From positions 558,001 to 622,000 of the forward strand of contig NZ_RBAK01000002.1 in the NCBI RefSeq assembly GCF_003626595.1: a DNA stretch of 64,000 nt, in the 5' to 3' direction. Positions 6,889 to 15,922 of this stretch are shown here, in pieces; position 1 is the stretch's first letter; every line of letters starts with the position of its first letter. The position numbers and the translations under genes are program-made. The notes below the pieces were generated by a model. It saw nothing but the letters and a program-made list of their open reading frames with translations, was not told the origin of the DNA and did not search any database. The stretch comes from Micromonospora endolithica (GTDB taxonomy: Bacteria > Actinomycetota > Actinomycetes > Mycobacteriales > Micromonosporaceae).

Positions 6889-8448
6889 TCAGTAGGCGCC
6901 GCGCCGGGCGAGCACCACGCTGACCGTCCGCCAGAGGATGGCGAAGTCGTAGACCAGGGACCAGTTGTCCACGTAGTGCAGGTCCAGCCGGACGGCGTCC
7001 TCCCAGGTCAGGTCGGAACGGCCGGAGATCTGCCACAGGCCGGTGATGCCGGGTCGCACCAGCAGCCGACGCCGGACGTCACCGCGGTAGTCGTCGTCCT
7101 CGGTGGGCAGTGGACGCGGACCGACCAGCGACATCTGGCCCATGAGCACGTTGACCAGCTGCGGAAGCTCGTCCAGGGAGAGCGCGCGCAGGTGCCGGCC
7201 GATGGGCGTCACCCGGGGATCGTCCTTGATCTTGAAGAGCAGACCGTCGCTTTCGTTCCGCTCCCGCAGGGCCTCCAGACGCTGCTCGGCGTCGGTGTAC
7301 ATGGTGCGGAACTTCCAGACCTTGAAGGCCTGGCCCTGGTGACCGACGCGGACCTGCCGGAACATCACCGGCCCCCGGTCGGTCAGCTTGATCGCCAACG
7401 CGATACCCACCAGCAGCGGGCTCAGCAGCACCAGACCGAACAGTGCGGCCGCCTTGTCGAGGATCATCTTGGCCAGCAGCGAGAAGCCGGAGATGGTCGG
7501 CTCCTCGACGTTGAGCAGCGGCAGCCCCTCGATCGGACGGACGTGGATACGGGGCCCGGTGACGTCGGTGACCTGCGGTACGACCACCAGGTCGAGGCCG
7601 GTTCCCTCCATCTGCCAGGCCAGCCGGCGCAACTCGTACGACTCCAGGCTGGCCGGCCCGCAGACCGCGATGGTGTCGGCCCCCAGCTGCCGCACCAGGG
7701 GCACCAGGTCCCATCCGACGTAGACCGGCACCGGCGCGACGACCCGCTCGCCCGGCCGGGGACTCTGGGGCAGGTGGATCGCGATCGGGTGCAGACCGGC
7801 GCCCGGGTTACGGGTCATCACGTCGTGCAGGGCCAGTGCGTCGGAGAGCCGGCCGACGAGCATCACCTTCTGCGACGCCTTGTGCGTGACCCGCCGGATC
7901 CGCCGCAGCACCACCCGGGCCGCGGCCCGGACGACCAGCGTGTAGACCAACAGGGTGATGATGATGGCGGCGACCGTCGTACGGGACAGGTCCTTCTTGA
8001 GCCCGAGGGCGAGGAAGGACACCGACGCGGCCATCGCGACGTTCGCCCGCGCCACCCGCTTGAGTTCCTCGGTGCCGCGGCCGAGGGCCCGTCGGTCGTA
8101 CGCACCCGCGGCGGCGAGCATCGTCATCCACAACAGCGGCACGACGACGTTGACCACCAGGGCGAAGGCGCTGACCGCGCCGCCGAGGACCCGCTGGTCC
8201 CAGAAGCCCGCGTCGGCCTTGTCCACCACGGTGGCCACGGTGATCGAGGCGACCAGGGCGGTGATGAAGTCGATGACCAGCAGGCAGGCCAGGTAGCGTC
8301 GCCGCCACCGGGCGCGGGGCGTGACCGGCCGGGCGAACACCGTCCGGGCCATGCCGTTGGACGGTGGGGTGATGACCCCGAGATCGGGGTCGAACCGCGG
8401 TGACTGCTGCGGCACCACCGCGGAGAGAAACTGCGTGTGCGCGGACAC
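6889..8448 (-). CDS. priming polyprenyl phosphoglycosyltransferase (WcaJ/CpsE type)
   Basis: A 519-residue membrane enzyme that starts polysaccharide repeat units by moving a sugar-1-phosphate from a UDP-sugar to undecaprenyl phosphate. Several N-terminal transmembrane helices (about residues 50-190) are followed by a CoA-binding-like region. The C-terminal catalytic domain shows DRGPVMFRQVRVGHQG, FKVWKFRTMYTDAE, SLDELPQLVNVLMG and SLVGPRPL, all diagnostic of the bacterial sugar transferase family. GTG 8448 is preceded by AAAGGAAGG. The GT2 gene lies upstream on the same strand, 168 nt away, and is probably in the same operon. Confidence 0.95.
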   Translation of the reverse strand: MSAHTQFLSAVVPQQSPRFDPDLGVITPPSNGMARTVFARPVTPRARWRRRYLACLLVIDFITALVASITVATVVDKADAGFWDQRVLGGAVSAFALVVNVVVPLLWMTMLAAAGAYDRRALGRGTEELKRVARANVAMAASVSFLALGLKKDLSRTTVAAIIITLLVYTLVVRAAARVVLRRIRRVTHKASQKVMLVGRLSDALALHDVMTRNPGAGLHPIAIHLPQSPRPGERVVAPVPVYVGWDLVPLVRQLGADTIAVCGPASLESYELRRLAWQMEGTGLDLVVVPQVTDVTGPRIHVRPIEGLPLLNVEEPTISGFSLLAKMILDKAAALFGLVLLSPLLVGIALAIKLTDRGPVMFRQVRVGHQGQAFKVWKFRTMYTDAEQRLEALRERNESDGLLFKIKDDPRVTPIGRHLRALSLDELPQLVNVLMGQMSLVGPRPLPTEDDDYRGDVRRRLLVRPGITGLWQISGRSDLTWEDAVRLDLHYVDNWSLVYDFAILWRTVSVVLARRGAY

Positions 8449-8616
8449 GACCTTCCTTTCTCACGTGCCCCCGGCGGAGATCGCGACGAGCACGATAAGC
8501 ATCAACGTGGCGCCCTGCCCAGTCGCGGCCGGGTCGAGTACGAAAGTTCGGCCGTCCGGTAGATGCCGCAGGTGCCGCCGGTGGTCACCGACGGTCCGGC
8601 GGAGCCGGACGAACGG

Positions 8617-9582
8617 TCAGCGGCCGGCGGCCGTGACGAGCCACTTGCCGATCTCGCTCGCGGCCCGGACCGTCAACAGCCCGAGGGCCAGACCGGGCCG
8701 GCGCGGCGGGGTGTAGGTGCGGATCATCTTCGCCCACGCGGACAGACCGGCCAGCCGCCGCCGGCTGATGTTGCCTTCGTGCCGGTGGAAACGCACGACC
8801 GGGTGCGGAAGCCGTTGCAGGTGGACGCCCCTGCTCAGGGCCCGCAGGACCAACTCCACGTCCACCTTGATGGGCATCTGCTCGTCGTACCCGCCGAGTT
8901 CCAGCAGCAGGTCCCGGTCGATCGACATGCCGGAGTGCTTGAACGGGAGTCGCGGTCGCATCAGCACCGACCAGAGCATCCGCCGGGGATCCGGGTACGC
9001 CGGCAGCGAGATGACGCGGCTGGTGTCCCCGGTCGACTCCTCGTAGTCGGTGTAGACCCAGCTGGCACCGGTGCGGACGAGGAACTCGTTGATCCGTTCC
9101 AGTCCGTCGCGGGCCAACTCGTCGTCGGAGTCGAGGACGGTGATGTACTTGCCGCGCGCGGTCCGCAACGCCGTGTTGCGTGCCACGCTGATTCCGGCCG
9201 GCTCCTGGCGGACCACCCGGATCCGGGCGTCGGCGAGCAGGCCCGACTCGGCCAGCGCCTCGCGGGCCGGCGTGTGCGAACCGTCGTCCACGACGACGAC
9301 CTCGAAGTTGTGGAAGGCGCCCGCCACCACGCTGCGGATCGACTTCACCAGCAGTTCGGGGCGGTCTCGGACCGCTATGCACACCGAGATCGCCGGATTG
9401 ACCCGTGCCACGGCCGGCACCGACGGCATCGTCGGTGCGTCGGTCCGGCTCGTCGGCGTGGCGGGGACCGTCGGCATGGCCGGGACCGTCGGTCCATCGA
9501 CGTTGAACGTCGACTCCCGATATGCGCTTCGGGGCTGCTCACCCGGAACCGAATAGGGCGTCCACAATGGCTGACCGTTCAT
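8617..9582 (-). CDS. family 2 glycosyltransferase
   Basis: A cytoplasmic GT-A enzyme of about 321 residues. After about 60 low-complexity Thr/Pro/Ala residues the GT2 domain begins (ISVCIAVRDRPELL), with VVVVDDGS for nucleotide binding and VLDSDDELA holding the DXD metal site. QMPIKVDVELVLRAL lies near the catalytic base region, and a possible C-terminal amphipathic helix follows. The frame also has a TTG at 9609, but ATG 9582 is preferred. Its place upstream of the priming transferase suggests that it adds a sugar to the same lipid-linked glycan. Confidence 0.87.
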   Translation of the reverse strand: MNGQPLWTPYSVPGEQPRSAYRESTFNVDGPTVPAMPTVPATPTSRTDAPTMPSVPAVARVNPAISVCIAVRDRPELLVKSIRSVVAGAFHNFEVVVVDDGSHTPAREALAESGLLADARIRVVRQEPAGISVARNTALRTARGKYITVLDSDDELARDGLERINEFLVRTGASWVYTDYEESTGDTSRVISLPAYPDPRRMLWSVLMRPRLPFKHSGMSIDRDLLLELGGYDEQMPIKVDVELVLRALSRGVHLQRLPHPVVRFHRHEGNISRRRLAGLSAWAKMIRTYTPPRRPGLALGLLTVRAASEIGKWLVTAAGR

Positions 9583-10078
9583 CGAGCCAAAACGCCATTC
9601 AGCCCGCAATCGTGGCTGGTCGGACTAATTGCCAGCATACGAAAGGGCGATTCCGGACTTACTTGCCCCCGGGGCCTCGCACGTCGCCGGACGGAATGCC
9701 GCCCCGCTCCGGACGTCTCCGGGCAGGCGCCCAAGCTGGTCATTATCCCTACCCCCGTTGATCCCACAGCTCATACAAAGTCAGCCACGAAGCGTGCTGA
9801 TCCACACACGAGAATTGCCATAAATCGACGTCCAAGCAGGCCAGACAGGAGTATAGGACACCGGAGATCCCGAGCACCACCATCCATCAGGCGCTCACCG
9901 ACGGCCAGTTGGATGTGTACGAACAGCGGATTGCCATTTTCAACAGTTGGCTGTCGGGCTGTTTCCTCGGTGCCCTACGGGTAGGGGAGAGCGATCACGA
10001 CCGGAGCCAGCCGGTCTTCCGCCACGCACGCCACCACCCCGCCGGGATACCCACCACGGCCGTCGTCGGCGCCCCGGC
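9583..10078. other. AT-richer intergenic region with possible promoter
   Basis: About 500 nt without a convincing gene, visibly less GC-rich than its surroundings. On the minus strand TATACT (9855-9850) is a good -10 match and could drive the GT2/priming-transferase operon, with a leader of about 260 nt. An open plus-strand frame around 9909 is considered and rejected below. Confidence 0.4.
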
Positions 10079-11983
10079 TCAGCCCCCGATTCGCCGGCGC
10101 CGGAGGGCCACGACCACGAGGATGAGCGCGACGACCAGCGCGCCCACCAGTCCGAGCAGAAGCGGGCTCAACCCGGTGGAAGCGCTCGGGGAGGTCCCCT
10201 CCAGTTGCTGACGCTCCAGCGCGTTCTGCTGATAGGCCCGGGCGAGCAGGTTGGCCGGTGCCGCCGCGGCGACCCGGTCGAGTTGCTCGATTGCGGCTGC
10301 CTCGTCGCCGGCGAAGTAAGCGTCCAGTCCGTCGCGGTAGAGCCGGTCGGTGTCGCCGAGCCGGTTGCCGACTCCGGCCTCACTCAGCAGGCCGAGCAAC
10401 ACCGACGCCGGCAGCACCACTCGGATGGCCCGATCCGGCCGGGACTCGTCGTAGTCCAGCATTCCGACCGCCCGTCCGCTCGGATCGAGCACCAGGCCGC
10501 CGTACGACGCCCGGCCGATGTCGCTGTTCAGCCGGTGGATGGGTGACGTGCCGCGGCTGGCGGTGTCGGCGACGGTCACCAGCCGAGCGCGCGCGGCATA
10601 GGTCGCGGTACGCGTGTCGGTGTCCCCGGTGTCGTAACCGACGATGAGGACCGGGCTGGCCGGCTGGAGCGCGGCCGAGCCGTCGAGCTCGACCGACGGC
10701 AGGTTGTCCCGAGCGAGTTTCACCAATGCCGCATTACCCGCCCCGACCGGCTGCGACCGGACGACCTGGCCCGGGATCAGCTGGCCCTCGCCGGCATCAG
10801 TTCGAGCGTCATGCAGTTGACCGGTCACCTGGGTCGTCGGCTCCGTCGCCGGGTCGGCCCCGGTGAAGCGGGTCTTGGGCAGGTTGCTGCGGACGTAACT
10901 CTCCGCCTGGTTCGCGGGCAGCTTCTTCTCCCGAACCAGGGACTGGGCGACCGACTCGAGGGCCACCTGTCGGGCACTCTCCTCCGTCGGGCTGACGCAA
11001 CCGCCGCTGGTCACCACATGACCGTCCGGAGACACCAGGAAGCCGCTGCACCGGCGCTTGAAGGTGACCGCGCCGCTACGCAGCGGCGTACCGGTCGTGC
11101 CGTCCCGGAGGTAACCGGTCACCACCACCTCGAGAAAGACCAGCGACGGCGCGGCCACCGCGAGGGAACGCGCCTGGACGCTGTACGGCGGGAACGCCTC
11201 CCACGGCCGCATCCCCGGGTCCACCGGTTCGCCGGCCGGGAAGGCGGTCGGCGGGCCAGCGGCGCCGCTCCCGGCATCGTCGCGCGACCAGTACGCCAAG
11301 CCGACGGCACCGCCGGTGACAACCAGGAGCAGCACCAACGCGACAGCGATCCACTGACGCCGGTGCCGCTTCGGTCGCGCCGAGGGCTTGATCCGGCGGG
11401 CCGGCGAGCTAAACGAGTCGTACGGTGTCGTCGACGACGGCCCGGCGGTCTGCCCATCGTTCGACCGCGAGTCGAACGCGGGCCCGTCCGATGCGGGCGA
11501 GGTCCGCTGCTCTGGAGCTGAACCGGCCGCCATCCCCCACGGCACGTGCGGCAGACCCGACACCGGTGCCGGCGACCCAGACACCGGTGCCGGCGACCCG
11601 GACACCGGTGCCGGCGACCCGGAGACGGGGGCCGCGGCGCCGGACACCGGTGTCGAGGATTTCAGGTCCGTCGGCACCCGCTGGTAATCCACGCCGAGCG
11701 AGCGCAGGAACCGCTCCGCGCCGGGCCCGCGCTCGGCGGAGTACGCCACCCAGGGCGAGTCGGCCGCGAAGTCCGCGTACACGTAGGGCTGCCCGTCGGG
11801 AGCGTCGGCGAGGGCGTTCGCCGCCGCCTGGAAGGCGTCTCGCCACCGGACGTCGCCGGCCGCCGGGGCCTCCAGCACCGCCACCGTCAGGAACCGCCCC
11901 TGCGGGTCGATGGCCGCCCATGCCTTGCCCACCGGACAGGTGCCCAGCAGGTGGGTGAACCGGTACGGGCCCTCAGGCTGCAT
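10079..11983 (-). CDS. pseudokinase-like/trypsin-like pseudoprotease membrane protein
   Basis: A 634-residue protein with two membrane helices (about 211-231 and 605-627). Residues 6-95 look like a kinase N-lobe remnant (HLLGTCPVGKAWAAID, then a hinge-like YVYADFA), but the lysine strand reads TVAVLEA. Residues 118-144 are PVSGSPA repeats. The exported 275-535 region has the trypsin-like order CSGFLVSPDGHVVTSGGCV ... GNAALVKL ... ASYGGLVLD, with Gly328, Asn417 and Tyr494 where His, Asp and Ser are expected, so it is probably inactive. A short TPR-like helical stretch follows. ATG 11983 has GAGGAG upstream. Function unknown; sensing or scaffolding at the envelope is plausible. Confidence 0.75.
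   Translation of the reverse strand: MQPEGPYRFTHLLGTCPVGKAWAAIDPQGRFLTVAVLEAPAAGDVRWRDAFQAAANALADAPDGQPYVYADFAADSPWVAYSAERGPGAERFLRSLGVDYQRVPTDLKSSTPVSGAAAPVSGSPAPVSGSPAPVSGSPAPVSGLPHVPWGMAAGSAPEQRTSPASDGPAFDSRSNDGQTAGPSSTTPYDSFSSPARRIKPSARPKRHRRQWIAVALVLLLVVTGGAVGLAYWSRDDAGSGAAGPPTAFPAGEPVDPGMRPWEAFPPYSVQARSLAVAAPSLVFLEVVVTGYLRDGTTGTPLRSGAVTFKRRCSGFLVSPDGHVVTSGGCVSPTEESARQVALESVAQSLVREKKLPANQAESYVRSNLPKTRFTGADPATEPTTQVTGQLHDARTDAGEGQLIPGQVVRSQPVGAGNAALVKLARDNLPSVELDGSAALQPASPVLIVGYDTGDTDTRTATYAARARLVTVADTASRGTSPIHRLNSDIGRASYGGLVLDPSGRAVGMLDYDESRPDRAIRVVLPASVLLGLLSEAGVGNRLGDTDRLYRDGLDAYFAGDEAAAIEQLDRVAAAAPANLLARAYQQNALERQQLEGTSPSASTGLSPLLLGLVGALVVALILVVVALRRRRIGG
11560..11622. repeat. 21-bp tandem repeat, three copies
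   Basis: Three in-frame copies of ACACCGGTGCCGGCGACCCRG at 11560, 11581 and 11602, with a degenerate fourth. They encode the PVSGSPA heptads in the cytoplasmic linker of the pseudoprotease. Such exact copies indicate recent slippage and a length-variable linker. Confidence 0.85.
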
Positions 11984-12012
11984 CCCCACTCCTCGACTCG
12001 ACCGCCGTGCGG

Positions 12013-12018
12013 ATCCTA
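12013..12018 (-). promoter_or_regulatory. -10 element, pseudoprotease promoter
   Basis: TAGGAT on the minus strand (12018-12013), which would give a short leader containing the GAGGAG ribosome site before ATG 11983. A hairpin CGGCCCC/GGGGCCG (12053-12073) separates it from the divergent hut promoter. Confidence 0.4.
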
Positions 12019-12120
12019 CATAGGTCGCGCTCACGTTCGGTCGGCACGGGATCGGCCCCTGACTCCGGGGCCGGGAGCGGACGGGCCGCACCGGATCGCC
12101 ACTGTGGAGGCGCTTGCCCG

Positions 12121-12142
12121 TGAAAGTTTTCATGCATAGAGT
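12121..12142 (+). promoter_or_regulatory. RpiR-type operator overlapping leaderless -10
   Basis: TGAAA-GT-TTTCA (12121-12132) is a perfect inverted repeat ending 4 nt before the -10 TAGAGT (12137-12142). ATG 12149 follows after 6 nt. The position would let the downstream RpiR regulator block RNA polymerase and so autoregulate the hut operon (inference). Confidence 0.5.
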
Positions 12143-12148
12143 CGCGGC

Positions 12149-13000
12149 ATGAATGAAGGAGGTGTCGTGGCCCGCACCGATCAGGTGCTCGACCTCTTTC
12201 AGGGCGTCCGGCTCACCCCCACCCAGCGCCGCATCGCGCACTGCCTGGTGCAGCACGCGCCAGCCGTGGGCTACCTGTCGGCGGCAGAGGTGGCCGAACT
12301 GGCCGGGGTCAGCCAGCCGTCGGTGACCCGGTTCGCGGTGGCGCTCGGCCACGACGGCTACCCGGCCCTGCGTCGCCGGCTGCGCGAGCTGACCGCCGGC
12401 CCGGCCGGCGGGCCGGTCGACGCCGGCAACGAACTCCAGCAGGCGGTCCGCGCCGAGATGGGCAACCTGGACCGGCTCGCCGGCCAGCTCGCCGACCGGG
12501 CCCGGATCGCCGACACCGGCCGGCTGCTCGCCACCAGCCGGCCGCTGCCGGTGCTGGGCCTGCGGGCCGCCGCGCCGCTGGCGGCGTACTTCGCGTACTT
12601 CGCCGCCAAGGTCCTGCCGGACGTGCGGGTCCTCGACGACGGTGGCAGCCTGCTCGCCGACCGGCTGGAGCAGGCCGCCGAGGCCGGTGCCACCGCGCTG
12701 CTCGCGTTCGTCCTGCCCCGCTATCCCCGGGAGACCCTGGACGCGCTGGCCGAGGCGCGCGACGCCGGGCTCACCGTCGTCGCGATCACCGACTCCCCGG
12801 TCAGCCCGGCCGCCGAGCGTGCCGACGTGGTGCTGCCCGCCGCGGTCGGCGCACGGCTCGTGTTCGACCTGCACACCGCCCCGATGACGCTGGCCATGGT
12901 GCTGCTCCAGGCGATCTGCGACGCCGCCCCGGCCGACACCCAACGCCGGCTGGAGGCGTTCGAAGCCTCGGCGGCCCGTCGACAGTTGTTCCTCGGTTGA
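12149..13000 (+). CDS. MurR/RpiR-family regulator of hut operon
   Basis: A 283-residue regulator. An N-terminal RpiR-type HTH (about 20-80: [14 protein letters not shown] ... [26 protein letters not shown]) is joined to a SIS effector domain (about 120-260: [41 protein letters not shown]). SIS domains usually sense phosphosugars, but RpiR members also control amino-acid catabolism. It is the first gene of a tight operon with hutU (11-nt gap), so histidine or urocanate is the likely cue (inference). It starts at ATG on a leaderless message. Confidence 0.87.
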   Translation: MNEGGVVARTDQVLDLFQGVRLTPTQRRIAHCLVQHAPAVGYLSAAEVAELAGVSQPSVTRFAVALGHDGYPALRRRLRELTAGPAGGPVDAGNELQQAVRAEMGNLDRLAGQLADRARIADTGRLLATSRPLPVLGLRAAAPLAAYFAYFAAKVLPDVRVLDDGGSLLADRLEQAAEAGATALLAFVLPRYPRETLDALAEARDAGLTVVAITDSPVSPAAERADVVLPAAVGARLVFDLHTAPMTLAMVLLQAICDAAPADTQRRLEAFEASAARRQLFLG

Positions 13001-13011
13001 GGAGGAGACAG

Positions 13012-14667
13012 ATGACCCACCCCGTCCGCGCCGCGCGCGGCACCGAACGCACCGCCCGTGGCTGGCCGCAGGAGGCCGCCCTGCGGATGCTGATGAACAA
13101 CCTCGACCCGGAGGTCGCCGAGCGCCCCGACGACCTGGTGGTCTACGGCGGGACCGGGAAGGCGGCGCGGGACTGGCCGTCGTACCACGCGCTGGTGCGG
13201 ACGCTGACCGACCTGCGCGACGACGAGACGATGCTGGTGCAGTCCGGCCGGCCGGTCGGGGTGATGCGGACCCACGAGTGGGCACCCCGGGTGCTGCTGG
13301 CCAACTCGAACCTGGTCGGCGACTGGGCGACCTGGCCGGAGTTCCGCCGTCTGGAGTCGCTCGGGCTGACCATGTACGGGCAGATGACCGCCGGGTCGTG
13401 GATCTACATCGGCACCCAGGGCATCCTCCAGGGCACCTACGAGACGTTCTCGGCGGTGGCCGCCCGGAAGTTCGGTGGCACGCTCGCCGGGACGCTGACG
13501 CTGACCGCCGGCTGCGGTGGGATGGGCGGGGCGCAGCCCCTCGCCGTCACCATGAACGACGGCGTCTGCCTGGTCGTGGACGTCGACCGGACCCGGCTGG
13601 ACCGGCGGGTGCACGACCGCTACCTGGACGAGGTCGCCGACTCGTTGGACGACGCGGTGCGGCGGGTGCTCGACGCGAAGCGGGACCGCCGGGCGCTCAG
13701 CGTCGGCGTGGTCGGCAACGCCGCCGCCGTCTTCCCCGAACTGCTGCGCCGGGGCGTGCCGATCGACATCGTCACCGACCAGACCAGCGCCCACGACCCG
13801 CTGTCGTACGTGCCGGAGGGGGTGGACATCGCCGACGCCCGGGACTACGCGACCGCGAAGCCGGCCGAGTTCACCGACCGGGCGCGGGCGTCGATGGCGA
13901 AACACGTCGAGGCGATGGTCGGCTTCCTGGACGCCGGCGCCGAGGTGTTCGACTACGGCAACTCGATCCGGGGCGAGGCGCGGCTCGGCGGGTACGACCG
14001 CGCGTTCGACTTCCCCGGCTTCGTGCCGGCGTACATCCGGCCGTTGTTCTGCGAGGGCAAGGGGCCGTTCCGCTGGGCGGCGCTCTCCGGCGACCCGGCC
14101 GACATCGCCGCCACCGACCGGGCGATCCTGGAGCTGTTCCCGGAGAACGAGTCCCTGGCCCGGTGGGTCCGGATGGCCGGGGAACGGGTGGCGTTCCAGG
14201 GCCTGCCGGCGCGGATCTGCTGGCTCGGCTACGGCGAGCGGGACGTAGCCGGGGTGCGGTTCAACGACATGGTCGCCTCCGGCGAGCTGAGCGCGCCGGT
14301 GGTGATCGGCCGGGACCACCTGGACTGCGGCAGCGTGGCGAGTCCCTACCGGGAGACCGAGGCGATGGCCGACGGCTCCGACGCGATCGCCGACTGGCCG
14401 CTGCTCAACGCCCTGGTCAACACGGCCAGTGGGGCCTCCTGGGTGTCCATCCACCACGGTGGCGGGGTGGGCATCGGCCGGTCCATCCACGCCGGGCAGG
14501 TGTGTGTCGCCGACGGCACCGCGCTGGCCGGGCAGAAGATCGAACGGGTGCTGACCAACGACCCGGCGATGGGGGTGATCCGGCACGTCGACGCCGGCTA
14601 CGACGACGCCCGCGAGGTCGCCGCACGCACCGGCGTCCGCGTCCCGATGACCGACGTGTCCCCGTGA
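13012..14667 (+). CDS. hutU: urocanate hydratase
   Basis: A 551-residue urocanase, the second step of histidine breakdown: urocanate plus water to 4-imidazolone-5-propionate, with tightly bound NAD acting as an electrophile. Seen in the sequence are the conserved [83 protein letters not shown] (split by me into the NSIRGEA and [10 protein letters not shown] ends) and [15 protein letters not shown] regions. Length is normal. ATG 13012 follows GGAGGAG; an upstream TTG is not preferred. All hut genes run in the same direction with gaps of at most about 55 nt. Confidence 0.97.
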   Translation: MTHPVRAARGTERTARGWPQEAALRMLMNNLDPEVAERPDDLVVYGGTGKAARDWPSYHALVRTLTDLRDDETMLVQSGRPVGVMRTHEWAPRVLLANSNLVGDWATWPEFRRLESLGLTMYGQMTAGSWIYIGTQGILQGTYETFSAVAARKFGGTLAGTLTLTAGCGGMGGAQPLAVTMNDGVCLVVDVDRTRLDRRVHDRYLDEVADSLDDAVRRVLDAKRDRRALSVGVVGNAAAVFPELLRRGVPIDIVTDQTSAHDPLSYVPEGVDIADARDYATAKPAEFTDRARASMAKHVEAMVGFLDAGAEVFDYGNSIRGEARLGGYDRAFDFPGFVPAYIRPLFCEGKGPFRWAALSGDPADIAATDRAILELFPENESLARWVRMAGERVAFQGLPARICWLGYGERDVAGVRFNDMVASGELSAPVVIGRDHLDCGSVASPYRETEAMADGSDAIADWPLLNALVNTASGASWVSIHHGGGVGIGRSIHAGQVCVADGTALAGQKIERVLTNDPAMGVIRHVDAGYDDAREVAARTGVRVPMTDVSP

Positions 14668-14722
14668 GCGCGAGGAGTGCAGCGAAGCGGAGCCCCGCAG
14701 TCGCGAACAACGGAGGCACCGC
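14668..14722 (+). repeat. possible dispersed intergenic repeat
   Basis: The hutU-M20 spacer carries GCGCGAGGAGTGCAGCGAAG continuing into CGGAGCCCCGCAGTCGCGAA. From memory this resembles a short repeat scattered in Micromonosporaceae genomes (not verified). The final GGAGG is the ribosome site of the next gene. Confidence 0.35.
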
Positions 14723-15922
14723 ATGAGCGACCTTCTTCACCGGTTCCGGGTGCTGTGGGACGAGATCGCGCCGGTCGGGCGCGACGCCGACAGTGGCGGT
14801 TACCTGCGGTACGCACTGGCCGAGCCGGAACTGCGGCTGCGCGCCTGGTTCCGGGAGCACGCCGACGCACGGGGCATGCCGGTCACCGAGGACGGCAACG
14901 GCAACCTGTTCGCCACCTGGGGCGACCCGGACGCCGGTGACGCGGTGCTGACCGGCAGCCACTTCGACTCGGTGCCGCACGGCGGGGCGTACGACGGGCC
15001 GCTCGGCATCGTCAGCGCCCTGCTCGCCGTCGACGAGTTGCGCGCCCGGGACAGGAAGCCGCTCCGGCCGATCATCGTGGCCGCGTTCGTGGAGGAGGAG
15101 GGGGCGCGGTTCGGCGTACCCTGTCTGGGGTCTCGGCTGCTCACCGGGGAGATCGCGGTGGACCGCGCGGCCGGGTTGCGCGACGCGGCCGGGGTGAGCT
15201 TCGCCGAGGCGCTGGGCGACCGGCCGGCGGGCGCCCGCACGGATCTGCTCTCCCGCGTCGCGGCCTTCGTGGAACTGCACGTCGAGCAGGGTCGCGCGCT
15301 CGCCGGCACCGACGCGCCGGTCGCGGTCGCCAGCGCCATCTGGCCGCACGGGCGCTGGCGGTTCGAGGTGCGCGGCGAGGGCAACCACGCCGGTACGACC
15401 CGGATGGGCGACCGCCGCGATCCCATGTTGACGTACGCGTTCACCGTGCTCGCGGCGAACAAGGAGGCCCGGCTGCGCGACGCGCACGCCACGGTGGGCC
15501 GGGTGTCGGTGCAGCCGAACGCCACCAACGCGGTCCCGTCCCGGGTGACCGGGTGGCTGGACGCCCGGGCGGCCGAGGAGGAGACGCTGCGCGGTCTGGT
15601 CGACGCGGTGGCCGCCAAGGCGACCGAGCGGGCCCGGCGGGACGGGACCGAGCTGACCGTGACGCAGGAGTCGGCGACCCCGCTGGTGGCGTTCGACGGC
15701 GGGCTGGCCGACCGGCTGGCGAGGCTGCTGGACGCGCCGGTGCTGCCCACCGGCGCCGGCCACGACGCCGGGGTGCTGGCCGCGCACCTGCCGACCGCGA
15801 TGCTGTTCGTGCGCAACCCGACCGGGGTGTCGCACTCCCCCGCCGAGTCCGCCACCGACGCCGACTGCGCGGCCGGGGTGACCGCCCTGGCCCGGGTGCT
15901 GGAGGAGCTGGCATGCCGATGA
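14723..15922 (+). CDS. M20 amidohydrolase (AllC-like), probable N-formylglutamate deformylase
   Basis: A 399-residue zinc/manganese peptidase-fold enzyme of the allantoate amidohydrolase/N-carbamoylase group. Metal-site motifs are [16 protein letters not shown] (His80, Asp91), [19 protein letters not shown] and GHDAGVLA. It sits between hutU and hutF where pathways of this type need an enzyme to cleave N-formyl-L-glutamate, and no classical hutG is in the operon. The most economical reading is that this protein does that job (inference). Allantoate or N-carbamoyl amino-acid hydrolysis are the alternatives. ATG has GGAGG 7 nt upstream. Confidence 0.85.
   Translation: MSDLLHRFRVLWDEIAPVGRDADSGGYLRYALAEPELRLRAWFREHADARGMPVTEDGNGNLFATWGDPDAGDAVLTGSHFDSVPHGGAYDGPLGIVSALLAVDELRARDRKPLRPIIVAAFVEEEGARFGVPCLGSRLLTGEIAVDRAAGLRDAAGVSFAEALGDRPAGARTDLLSRVAAFVELHVEQGRALAGTDAPVAVASAIWPHGRWRFEVRGEGNHAGTTRMGDRRDPMLTYAFTVLAANKEARLRDAHATVGRVSVQPNATNAVPSRVTGWLDARAAEEETLRGLVDAVAAKATERARRDGTELTVTQESATPLVAFDGGLADRLARLLDAPVLPTGAGHDAGVLAAHLPTAMLFVRNPTGVSHSPAESATDADCAAGVTALARVLEELACR

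Noticed and set aside
9909..10211. Plus-strand open frame starting TTG (MDVYEQRIAIFNSW...)
   Set aside because: No ATG/GTG with a ribosome site, frame ends inside the antisense pseudoprotease gene, and no recognisable domain. At most a gene remnant.
12721..14724. 667-codon antisense frame over hutU
   Set aside because: The sense frame is a complete urocanate hydratase with all motifs; the antisense frame is a by-product of G/C third positions.
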